Source: Ptiloglossa arizonensis (taxonomy: Eukaryota > Arthropoda > Insecta > Hymenoptera > Colletidae). Taken from it: DNA of 64,000 bases. This document shows, one piece after another, positions 51,783 to 62,215 of the stretch. Position 1 is the stretch's first letter, and the number at the start of each line of letters is the position of its first letter. The notes under the pieces are model-generated. The model had not been told where the DNA came from and did no database searches. It saw only the letters and a list, made by a program, of their open reading frames with translations. Both the position numbers and the translations under genes were made by a program. The stretch lies in contig NW_027478957.1 in assembly GCF_051014685.1 (NCBI RefSeq), forward strand, positions 1 to 64,000, read 5' to 3'.

Positions 51783-51799
51783 TACCGTTGTAATCGGGC
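51783..51799 (+). promoter_or_regulatory. CENP-B-box-like 17-mer (weak match)
   Basis: TACCGTTGTAATCGGGC matches 12 of 17 positions of the mammalian CENP-B box (YTTCGTTGGAARCGGGA) and 7 of the 9 core positions. The two core mismatches are the TT that follows the first base, here AC. The element recurs in most monomers, often with C for T (CCGCTG), and in a GTAAACGGGC form (52,491-52,507). A match this good could arise by chance somewhere in a 177-bp unit read on both strands, so the site is only a candidate. CENP-B itself is known from mammals; other lineages have separate pogo-derived proteins. Confidence 0.2.
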
Positions 51800-51849
51800 G
51801 AGTTTCTACTTTCAGATGCAATAGGAATTTTTGGGTTAGGTCAATCCGT

Positions 51850-51855
51850 TCGCGA
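51850..51855. other. NruI palindrome TCGCGA in the monomer
   Basis: TCGCGA lies at monomer positions 164-169 and is among the most conserved parts of the unit. It has two adjacent CpGs and persists in nearly every copy. Rare losses include TTCGAGAG near 43,175 and TTAGCGAG near 63,002. Digestion with a TCGCGA-cutting enzyme should give a 177-bp ladder if the CpGs are unmethylated. Confidence 0.8.
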
Positions 51856-54800
51856 GATATGGGAGTTTGAAGCCAAGAAATGGTTGAGAAGGCAAAAAAT
51901 TTTTCGCAATTCTGCTGCTCCAAACGCTTAACCAGAATGGCCCAGGGAAAAAATACAGATACCGTTGTAATCGGGCGAGTTTCTACTTTCAGATGCAATA
52001 GGAATTTTTGGGTTAGGTAAATCCGTTCGCGAGATATGGGAGTTTGAAGCCAAGAAATGGTTGAGAAGGCAAAAAATTTTTCGCATTTCTGCTGATCCAA
52101 ACGCTTAACCAGAATGGTCTAGGGAAACAATACACATACCGTTGTAATCGGGCGAGTTTCTACTTTCAGATGCAATAGGAATTTTTGGGTTAGGTAAATC
52201 CGTCCGCGAGATATGGGAGTTTGAAGCCAAGAAATGGTTGAGAAGGCAAAAAATTTTTCGCATTTCTGCTGATCCAAACGCTTAACCAGAATGGTCTAGG
52301 GAAACAATACACATACCGTTGTAATCGGGCGAGTTTCTACTTTCAGATGCAACAGGAATTTTTGGGTTAGGTCAATCCGTTCGCGAGATATGGGAGTTTG
52401 AAACTAAGAAATGGTTGAGAAGACAACAAATCTTTCGCACTTCTGCTGCTCCAAACGCTTAACCAGAATGGCCTAGGGAAAAAATACACAGACCGTTGTA
52501 AACGGGCGAGTTTCTGCTTTCAGATGCAATAGTAATTTTTGGGTTAGGTCAATCCGTTCGCGAGATATGGGAGTTTGAAGCCAAGAAATGGTTGAGAAGG
52601 CAAAAAATTTTTCGCATTTCTGCTGATCCAAACGCTTAACCAGAATGGCCTAGGGAAAAAATACACATACCGTTGTAATCGGGCGAGTCTCTACTTCCAG
52701 ACGCTACAGGAATTTTTGGGTTAGGTCAATCCGTTCGCGAGATATGGGAGTTTGAAGCCAAGAAATGGTTGAGAAGGCAAAAAATTTTTCGCAATTCTGC
52801 TGCTCCAAACGCTTAACCAGAATGGCCTAGGGAAAAAATACACATACCGTTGTAATCGGGCGAGTTTCTACTTTCAGATGCAATAGGAATTTTTGGGTTA
52901 GGTCAATCCGTTCGCGAGATATAGGAGTTTGAAGCCAAGAAATGGTTGAGATGGCAAAAAATTTTTCGCAATTCTGCTGCTCCAAACGCTTAAACAGAAT
53001 GGCCTAGGGAAAAAATACAGATACCGTTGTAATCGAGCGAGTTTCTACTTTCAGATGCAACAGGAATTTTTGGGTTAGGTCAATCCGTTCGCGAGATATG
53101 AGAGTTTGAAGCTAAGAAATGGTTGAGAAGACAACAAATCTTTCGCACTTCTGCTGCTCCAAACGCTTAACCAGAATGGCCTAGGGAAAAAATACACAGA
53201 CCGTTGTAAACGGGCGAGTTTCTGCTTTCAGACGCAATAGTAATTTTTGGGTTAGGTCAATCCGTTCGCGAGATATGGGAGTTTGAAGCCAAGAAATGGT
53301 TGAGAAGGCAAAAAATTTTTCGCATTTCTGCTGATCCAAACGCTTAACCAGAATGGCCTAGGGAAAAAATACACATACCGTTGTAATCGGGCGAGTTTCT
53401 ACTTTCAGATGCAATAGGAATTTTTGGGTTAGGTCAATCCGTTCGCGAGATATGGGAGTTTGAAGCCAAGAAATGTTTGAGAAGGCAAAAAATTTTTCGC
53501 AATTCTGCTGCTCCAAACGCTTAACCAGAATGGCCTAGGGAAAAAATACACATACCGCTGTAATCGGGCGAGGTTCTACTTTCAGATGCAATAGGAATTT
53601 TTGGGTTAGGTCAATCCGTTCGCGAGATATGGGAATTTGAAGGCAAGAAATGGTTGAGAAGGCAAAAAATTTTTCGCAATTCTGCTGCTCCAAACGCTTA
53701 AACAGAATGGCCTAGGGAAAAAATACAGATACCTTTGTAATCGGGCAAGTTTCTACTTTCAGATGCAACAGGAATTTTTGGGTTAGGTCAATCCGTTCGC
53801 GAGATATGTGAGTTTGAAGCTAAGAAATGGTTGAGAAGACAACAAATCTTTCGCACTTCTGCTGCTCCAAACGCTTAACCAGAATGGCCTAGGGAAAAAA
53901 TACACATACCGTTGTAATCGGGCGAGTCTGTACTTCCAGACGCTACAGGAATTTTTGGGTTAGGTCAATCCGTTCGCGAGATATGGGAGCTTGAAGCCAA
54001 GAAATGGTTGAGAAGGCAAAACATTTTTCGCAATTCTGCTGCTCCAAACGCTTAACCAGAATGGCCTAGGGAAAAAAATACACATACCGTTGTAATCGGT
54101 CGAGTTTCTACTTTCAGATGCAATAGGAATTTTTGGGTTAGGTCAATCCGTTCGCGAGATATGGGAGTTTGAAGCCAAGAAAAGGTTGAGAAGGCAAAAA
54201 ATTTTTCGCAATTCTGCTGCTCCAAACGCTTAACCAGAATGGCCTAGGGAAAAAATACACATACCGTTGTCATCGGGCTAGTTTCTACTTTCAGATGCAA
54301 CAGGAATTTTTGGGTTAGGTCAATCCGTTCGCGAGATATGGGAGTTTGAAGCCAAGAAATGGTTGAGAAGGCAAAAAATTTTTCGCAATTCTGCTGCTCC
54401 AAACGCTTAACCAGAATGGCCTAGGGAAAAAATACACATACCGTTGTAATCGGGCGAGTTTCTACTTTCAGATGCAATAGGAATTTTTGGGTTAGGTCAA
54501 TCCGTTCGCGAGATATGGGAGTTTGAAGCCAAGAAATGGTTGAGAAGGCAAAAAATTTTTCGCAATTCTGCTGCTCCAAACGCTTAACCAGAATGGCCCA
54601 GGGAAAAAATACAGATACCGTTGTAATCGGGCGAGTTTCTACTTTCAGATGCAATAGGAATTTTTGGGTTAGGTAAATCCGTTCGCGAGATATGGGAGTT
54701 TGAAGCCAAGAAATGGTTGAGAAGGCAAAAAATTTTTCGCATTTCTGCTGATCCAAACGCTTAACCAGAATGGCCTAGGGAAAAAATACACATACCGTTG

Positions 54801-54914
54801 TCATCGGGCTAGTTTCTACTTTCAGATGCAACAGGAATTTTTGGGTTAGGTCAATCCGTTCGCGAGATATGGGAGTTTGAAGCCAAGAAAAGGTTGAGAA
54901 GGCAAAAAATTTTC

Positions 54915-57900
54915 GCAATTCTGCTGCTCCAAACGCTTAAACAGAATGGCCTAGGGAAAAAATACACATACCGTTGTAATCGGGCGAGTTTCTACTTTCA
55001 GATGCAATAGGAATTTTTGGGTTAGGTCAATCCGTTCGCGAGATATAGGAGTTTGAAGCCAAGAAATGGTTGAGATGGCAAAAAATTTTTCGCAATTCTG
55101 CTGCTCCAAACGCTTAAACAGAATGGCCTAGGGAAAAAATACAGATACCGTTGTAATCGGGCGAGTTTCTACTTTCAGATGCAACAGGAATTTTTGGGTT
55201 AGGTCAATCCGTTCGCGAGATATGGGAGTTTGAAACTAAGAAATGGTTGAGAAGACAACAAATCTTTCGCACTTCTGCTGCTCCAAACGCTTAACCAGAA
55301 TGGCCTAGGGAAAAAATACACAGACCGTTGTAAACGGGCGAGTTTCTGCTTTCAGATGCAATAGTAATTTTTGGGTTAGGTCAATCCGTTCGCGAGATAT
55401 GGGAGTTTGAAGCCAAGAAATGGTTGAGAAGGCAAAAAATTTTTCGCATTTCTGCTGATCCAAACGCTTAACCAGAATGGCCTAGGGAAAAAATACACAT
55501 ACCGTTGTAATCGGGCGAGTCTCTACTTCCAGACGCTACAGGAATTTTTGGGTTAGGTCAATCCGTTCGCGAGATATGGGAGTTTGAAGCCAAGAAATGG
55601 TTGAGAAGGCAAAAAATTTTTCGCAATTCTGCTGCTCCAAACGCTTAACCAGAATGGCCTAGGGAAAAAATACACATACCGTTGTAATCGGGCGAGTTTC
55701 TACTTTCAGATGCAATAGGAATTTTTGGGTTAGGTCAATCCGTTCGCGAGATATAGGAGTTTGAAGCCAAGAAATGGTTGAGATGGCAAAAAATTTTTCG
55801 CAATTCTGCTGCTCCAAACGCTTAAACAGAATGGCCTAGGGAAAAAATACAGATACCGTTGTAATCGAGCGAGTTTCTACTTTCAGATGCAACAGGAATT
55901 TTTGGGTTAGGTCAATCCGTTCGCGAGATATGAGAGTTTGAAGCTAAGAAATGGTTGAGAAGACAACAAATCTTTCGCACTTCTGCTGCTCCAAACGCTT
56001 AACCAGAATGGCCTAGGGAAAAAATACACATACCGTTGTAATCGGGCGAGTTTCTACTTTCAGATGCAATTGGAATTTTTGGGTTAGGTCAATCCGTTCG
56101 CGAGATATGGGAGTTTGAATCCAAGAAATGGTTGAGAAGGCAAAAAATTTTTCGCAATTCTGCTGCTCCAAACGCTTAACCAGAATAGCCTAGGGAAAAA
56201 ATACACATACCGCTGTAATCGGGCGAGGTTCTACTTTCAGATGCAATAGGAATTTTTGGGTTAGGTCAATCCGTTCGCGAGATATGGGAATTTGAAGGCA
56301 AGAAATGGTTGAGAAGGCAAAAAATTTTTCGCATTTCTGCTGCTCCAAACGCTTAACAAGAATGGCCTAAGGAAAAAATAAACATACCGTTGTAATCGGG
56401 CGAGTTTCTAATTTCAGATGCAATAGGAATTTTTGGGTTAGGTCAACCCGTTCGCGAGATATGGGAGTTTGAAGCCAAGAAATGGTTGAGAAGGCAAAAA
56501 ATTTTTCGCAATTCTGCTGATCCAAACGCCTAACAGGAATGGCCTAAGGAAAAAATAAACATACCGTTGTAATCGGGCGAGTTTCTACTTTCAGATGCAA
56601 TAGGAATTTTTGGGTTAGGTCAATCCGTTCGCGAGATATGGGAGTTTGAAGCCAAGAAATTGTTGAGAAGGCAAAAAATTTTTCGCATTTCTGCTGATCC
56701 AAACGCTTAACCAGAATGGTCTAGGGAAACAATACACATACCGTTGTAATCGGGCGAGTTTCTACTTTCAGATGCAATAGGAATTTTTGGGTTAGGTCAA
56801 TCCGTTCGCGAGATATAGGAGTTTGAAGCCAAGAAATGGTTGAGAAGGCAAAAAATTTTTCGCAATTCTGCTGCTCCAAACGCTTAACCAGAATGGCCTA
56901 GGGAAAAAATACACATACCGTTGTCATCGGGCTAGTTTCTACTTTCAGATGCAACAGGAATTTTTGGGTTAGGTCAATCCGTTCGCGAGATATGGGAGTT
57001 TGAAGCCAAGAAATGGTTGAGAAGGCAAAAAATTTTTCGCAATTCTGCTGCTCCAAACGCTTAACCAGAATGGCCTAGGGAAAAAATACACATACCGTTG
57101 TAATCGGGCGAGTTTCTACTTTCAGATGCAATAGGAATTTTTGGGTTAGGTCAATCCGTTCGCGAGATATGGGAGTTTGAAGCCAAGAAATGGTTGAGAA
57201 GGCAAAAAATTTTTCGCAATTCTGCTGCTCCAAACGCTTAACCAGAATGGCCCAGGGAAAAAATACAGATACCGTTGTAATCGGGCGAGTTTCTACTTTC
57301 AGATGCAATAGGAATTTTTGGGTTAGGTAAATCCGTTCGCGAGATATGGGAGTTTGAAGCCAAGAAATGGTTGAGAAGGCAAAAAATTTTTCGCATTTCT
57401 GCTGATCCAAACGCTTAACCAGAATGGTCTAGGGAAACAATACACATACCGTTGTAATCGGGCGAGTTTCTACTTTCAGATGCAATAGGAATTTTTGGGT
57501 TAGGTAAATCCGTCCGCGAGATATGGGAGTTTGAAGCCAAGAAATGGTTGAGAAGGCAAAAAATTTTTCGCATTTCTGCTGATCCAAACGCTTAACCAGA
57601 ATGGTCTAGGGAAACAATACACATACCGTTGTAATCGGGCGAGTTTCTACTTTCAGATGCAACAGGAATTTTTGGGTTAGGTCAATCCGTTCGCGAGATA
57701 TGGGAGTTTGAAACTAAGAAATGGTTGAGAAGACAACAAATCTTTCGCACTTCTGCTGCTCCAAACGCTTAACCAGAATGGCCTAGGGAAAAAATACACA
57801 GACCGTTGTAAACGGGCGAGTTTCTGCTTTCAGATGCAATAGTAATTTTTGGGTTAGGTCAATCCGTTCGCGAGATATGGGAGTTTGAAGCCAAGAAATG

Positions 57901-60080
57901 GTTGAGAAGGCAAAAAATTTTTCGCATTTCTGCTGATCCAAACGCTTAACCAGAATGGCCTAGGGAAAAAATACACATACCGTTGTAATCGGGCGAGTCT
58001 CTACTTCCAGACGCTACAGGAATTTTTGGGTTAGGTCAATCCGTTCGCGAGATATGGGAGTTTGAAGCCAAGAAATGGTTGAGAAGGCAAAAAATTTTTC
58101 GCAATTCTGCTGCTCCAAACGCTTAACCAGAATGGCCTAGGGAAAAAATACACATACCGTTGTAATCGGGCGAGTTTCTACTTTCAGATGCAATAGGAAT
58201 TTTTGGGTTAGGTCAATCCGTTCGCGAGATATAGGAGTTTGAAGCCAAGAAATGGTTGAGATGGCAAAAAATTTTTCGCAATTCTGCTGCTCCAAACGCT
58301 TAAACAGAATGGCCTAGGGAAAAAATACAGATACCGTTGTAATCGAGCGAGTTTCTACTTTCAGATGCAACAGGAATTTTTGGGTTAGGTCAATCCGTTC
58401 GCGAGATATGAGAGTTTGAAGCTAAGAAATGGTTGAGAAGACAACAAATCTTTCGCACTTCTGCTGCTCCAAACGCTTAACCAGAATGGCCTAGGGAAAA
58501 AATACACAGACCGTTGTAAACGGGCGAGTTTCTGCTTTCAGACGCAATAGTAATTTTTGGGTTAGGTCAATCCGTTCGCGAGATATGGGAGTTTGAAGCC
58601 AAGAAATGGTTGAGAAGGCAAAAAATTTTTCGCATTTCTGCTGATCCAAACGCTTAACCAGAATGGCCTAGGGAAAAAATACACATACCGTTGTAATCGG
58701 GCGAGTTTCTACTTTCAGATGCAATAGGAATTTTTGGGTTAGGTCAATCCGTTCGCGAGATATGGGAGTTTGAAGCCAAGAAATGTTTGAGAAGGCAAAA
58801 AATTTTTCGCAATTCTGCTGCTCCAAACGCTTAACCAGAATGGCCTAGGGAAAAAATACACATACCGCTGTAATCGGGCGAGGTTCTACTTTCAGATGCA
58901 ATAGGAATTTTTGGGTTAGGTCAATCCGTTCGCGAGATATGGGAATTTGAAGGCAAGAAATGGTTGAGAAGGCAAAAAATTTTTCGCAATTCTGCTGCTC
59001 CAAACGCTTAAACAGAATGGCCTAGGGAAAAAATACAGATACCTTTGTAATCGGGCAAGTTTCTACTTTCAGATGCAACAGGAATTTTTGGGTTAGGTCA
59101 ATCCGTTCGCGAGATATGTGAGTTTGAAGCTAAGAAATGGTTGAGAAGACAACAAATCTTTCGCACTTCTGCTGCTCCAAACGCTTAACCAGAATGGCCT
59201 AGGGAAAAAATACACATACCGTTGTAATCGGGCGAGTCTGTACTTCCAGACGCTACAGGAATTTTTGGGTTAGGTCAATCCGTTCGCGAGATATGGGAGC
59301 TTGAAGCCAAGAAATGGTTGAGAAGGCAAAACATTTTTCGCAATTCTGCTGCTCCAAACGCTTAACCAGAATGGCCTAGGGAAAAAAATACACATACCGT
59401 TGTAATCGGTCGAGTTTCTACTTTCAGATGCAATAGGAATTTTTGGGTTAGGTCAATCCGTTCGCGAGATATGGGAGTTTGAAGCCAAGAAAAGGTTGAG
59501 AAGGCAAAAAATTTTTCGCAATTCTGCTGCTCCAAACGCTTAACCAGAATGGCCTAGGGAAAAAATACACATACCGTTGTCATCGGGCTAGTTTCTACTT
59601 TCAGATGCAACAGGAATTTTTGGGTTAGGTCAATCCGTTCGCGAGATATGGGAGTTTGAAGCCAAGAAATGGTTGAGAAGGCAAAAAATTTTTCGCAATT
59701 CTGCTGCTCCAAACGCTTAACCAGAATGGCCTAGGGAAAAAATACACATACCGTTGTAATCGGGCGAGTTTCTACTTTCAGATGCAATAGGAATTTTTGG
59801 GTTAGGTCAATCCGTTCGCGAGATATGGGAGTTTGAAGCCAAGAAATGGTTGAGAAGGCAAAAAATTTTTCGCAATTCTGCTGCTCCAAACGCTTAACCA
59901 GAATGGCCCAGGGAAAAAATACAGATACCGTTGTAATCGGGCGAGTTTCTACTTTCAGATGCAATAGGAATTTTTGGGTTAGGTAAATCCGTTCGCGAGA
60001 TATGGGAGTTTGAAGCCAAGAAATGGTTGAGAAGGCAAAAAATTTTTCGCATTTCTGCTGATCCAAACGCTTAACCAGAA
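54915..60080 (+). repeat. 30-monomer higher-order repeat, copy 2
   Basis: This is the tandem partner of the preceding unit. Inside it, the GGCCCAGGG/TTGTCATCGGG module that occurs at 51.6-52.1 and 54.2-54.8 kb in copy 1 recurs at 56.9-57.4 and 59.6-60.1 kb, so the 30-monomer unit is itself two related roughly 15-monomer halves. Confidence 0.85.
56855..59510 (+). repeat. 15-monomer higher-order repeat, unit 1 (2,656 bp)
   Basis: The unit is 15 x 177 plus one A. It realigns with 59,511-62,215: TGAAACTAAG at 57,709 and 60,365, GATATGAGAG at 58,405 and 61,061, and AAAAGG at 59,490 and 62,146. One difference seen is GACGCAATAG near 58,541 against GATGCAATAG near 61,197. This is the best-defined short HOR period in the window. 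Confidence 0.85.
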
Positions 60081-62215
60081 TGGTCTAGGGAAACAATACA
60101 CATACCGTTGTAATCGGGCGAGTTTCTACTTTCAGATGCAATAGGAATTTTTGGGTTAGGTAAATCCGTCCGCGAGATATGGGAGTTTGAAGCCAAGAAA
60201 TGGTTGAGAAGGCAAAAAATTTTTCGCATTTCTGCTGATCCAAACGCTTAACCAGAATGGTCTAGGGAAACAATACACATACCGTTGTAATCGGGCGAGT
60301 TTCTACTTTCAGATGCAACAGGAATTTTTGGGTTAGGTCAATCCGTTCGCGAGATATGGGAGTTTGAAACTAAGAAATGGTTGAGAAGACAACAAATCTT
60401 TCGCACTTCTGCTGCTCCAAACGCTTAACCAGAATGGCCTAGGGAAAAAATACACAGACCGTTGTAAACGGGCGAGTTTCTGCTTTCAGATGCAATAGTA
60501 ATTTTTGGGTTAGGTCAATCCGTTCGCGAGATATGGGAGTTTGAAGCCAAGAAATGGTTGAGAAGGCAAAAAATTTTTCGCATTTCTGCTGATCCAAACG
60601 CTTAACCAGAATGGCCTAGGGAAAAAATACACATACCGTTGTAATCGGGCGAGTCTCTACTTCCAGACGCTACAGGAATTTTTGGGTTAGGTCAATCCGT
60701 TCGCGAGATATGGGAGTTTGAAGCCAAGAAATGGTTGAGAAGGCAAAAAATTTTTCGCAATTCTGCTGCTCCAAACGCTTAACCAGAATGGCCTAGGGAA
60801 AAAATACACATACCGTTGTAATCGGGCGAGTTTCTACTTTCAGATGCAATAGGAATTTTTGGGTTAGGTCAATCCGTTCGCGAGATATAGGAGTTTGAAG
60901 CCAAGAAATGGTTGAGATGGCAAAAAATTTTTCGCAATTCTGCTGCTCCAAACGCTTAAACAGAATGGCCTAGGGAAAAAATACAGATACCGTTGTAATC
61001 GAGCGAGTTTCTACTTTCAGATGCAACAGGAATTTTTGGGTTAGGTCAATCCGTTCGCGAGATATGAGAGTTTGAAGCTAAGAAATGGTTGAGAAGACAA
61101 CAAATCTTTCGCACTTCTGCTGCTCCAAACGCTTAACCAGAATGGCCTAGGGAAAAAATACACAGACCGTTGTAAACGGGCGAGTTTCTGCTTTCAGATG
61201 CAATAGTAATTTTTGGGTTAGGTCAATCCGTTCGCGAGATATGGGAGTTTGAAGCCAAGAAATGGTTGAGAAGGCAAAAAATTTTTCGCATTTCTGCTGA
61301 TCCAAACGCTTAACCAGAATGGCCTAGGGAAAAAATACACATACCGTTGTAATCGGGCGAGTTTCTACTTTCAGATGCAATAGGAATTTTTGGGTTAGGT
61401 CAATCCGTTCGCGAGATATGGGAGTTTGAAGCCAAGAAATGTTTGAGAAGGCAAAAAATTTTTCGCAATTCTGCTGCTCCAAACGCTTAACCAGAATGGC
61501 CTAGGGAAAAAATACACATACCGCTGTAATCGGGCGAGGTTCTACTTTCAGATGCAATAGGAATTTTTGGGTTAGGTCAATCCGTTCGCGAGATATGGGA
61601 ATTTGAAGGCAAGAAATGGTTGAGAAGGCAAAAAATTTTTCGCAATTCTGCTGCTCCAAACGCTTAAACAGAATGGCCTAGGGAAAAAATACAGATACCT
61701 TTGTAATCGGGCAAGTTTCTACTTTCAGATGCAACAGGAATTTTTGGGTTAGGTCAATCCGTTCGCGAGATATGTGAGTTTGAAGCTAAGAAATGGTTGA
61801 GAAGACAACAAATCTTTCGCACTTCTGCTGCTCCAAACGCTTAACCAGAATGGCCTAGGGAAAAAATACACATACCGTTGTAATCGGGCGAGTCTGTACT
61901 TCCAGACGCTACAGGAATTTTTGGGTTAGGTCAATCCGTTCGCGAGATATGGGAGCTTGAAGCCAAGAAATGGTTGAGAAGGCAAAACATTTTTCGCAAT
62001 TCTGCTGCTCCAAACGCTTAACCAGAATGGCCTAGGGAAAAAAATACACATACCGTTGTAATCGGTCGAGTTTCTACTTTCAGATGCAATAGGAATTTTT
62101 GGGTTAGGTCAATCCGTTCGCGAGATATGGGAGTTTGAAGCCAAGAAAAGGTTGAGAAGGCAAAAAATTTTTCGCAATTCTGCTGCTCCAAACGCTTAAC
62201 CAGAATGGCCTAGGG
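59511..62215 (+). repeat. 15-monomer higher-order repeat, unit 2
   Basis: This is the second unit of the 2,656-bp repeat. Homology to unit 1 stops near 62,215, where TTGTCATCGGG is expected and TTGTAATCGGG is found, and the array passes to a module like that at 48.2-49.0 kb. Confidence 0.85.

Larger units (their letters stand above)
51687..51863 (+). repeat. reference (consensus-like) 177-bp monomer
   Basis: This copy carries the commonest base at nearly every position as judged by eye, and is exactly 177 bp to the next copy at 51,864. By my count it has 31 C and 43 G (about 42% GC) and eight CpG dinucleotides. In order it holds an A6T5 tract (monomer positions 31-41), CTGCTGCTCC (48-57), CCTAGG (78-83), an A6 run (85-90), a CENP-B-box-like 17-mer (97-113), AATTTTTGGG (140-149) and TCGCGA (164-169). 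The length is 59 codons, so any reading frame stays in register from copy to copy. The start phase is arbitrary. Confidence 0.9.
49605..54914 (+). repeat. 30-monomer higher-order repeat, copy 1 (5,310 bp)
   Basis: This copy realigns with 54,915-60,080 at exactly 5,310 bp (30 x 177). Matching rare markers include TGAAACTAAG (49,921 and 55,231), GATATGAGAG (50,617 and 55,927), GAATCCAAG (50,807 and 56,117), AGAATAGCC (50,872 and 56,182), TTGTCATCGGGCTAG, GGCCCAGGG, GTCCGCGAG (52,203 and 57,513) and GACGCAATAGTAA (53,231 and 58,541). I saw no substitutions between copies over about 5.1 kb. Only the last 140 bases before 54,914 differ. Confidence 0.85.

Noticed and set aside
51833..51840. Telomere-like GGGTTAGG in each monomer
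   Set aside because: It is only eight bases, not tandem, and embedded in the monomer. Such a short match to TTAGGG- or TTAGG-type repeats is expected by chance.
51765..52100. 111-residue minus-strand ORF (identical copies at 54,421-54,756, 57,075-57,410 and 59,731-60,066)
   Set aside because: It is satellite sequence read through two monomers, because one substitution removes the usual TAG. The frame repeats its own peptide every 59 residues and has no domain or independent conservation.
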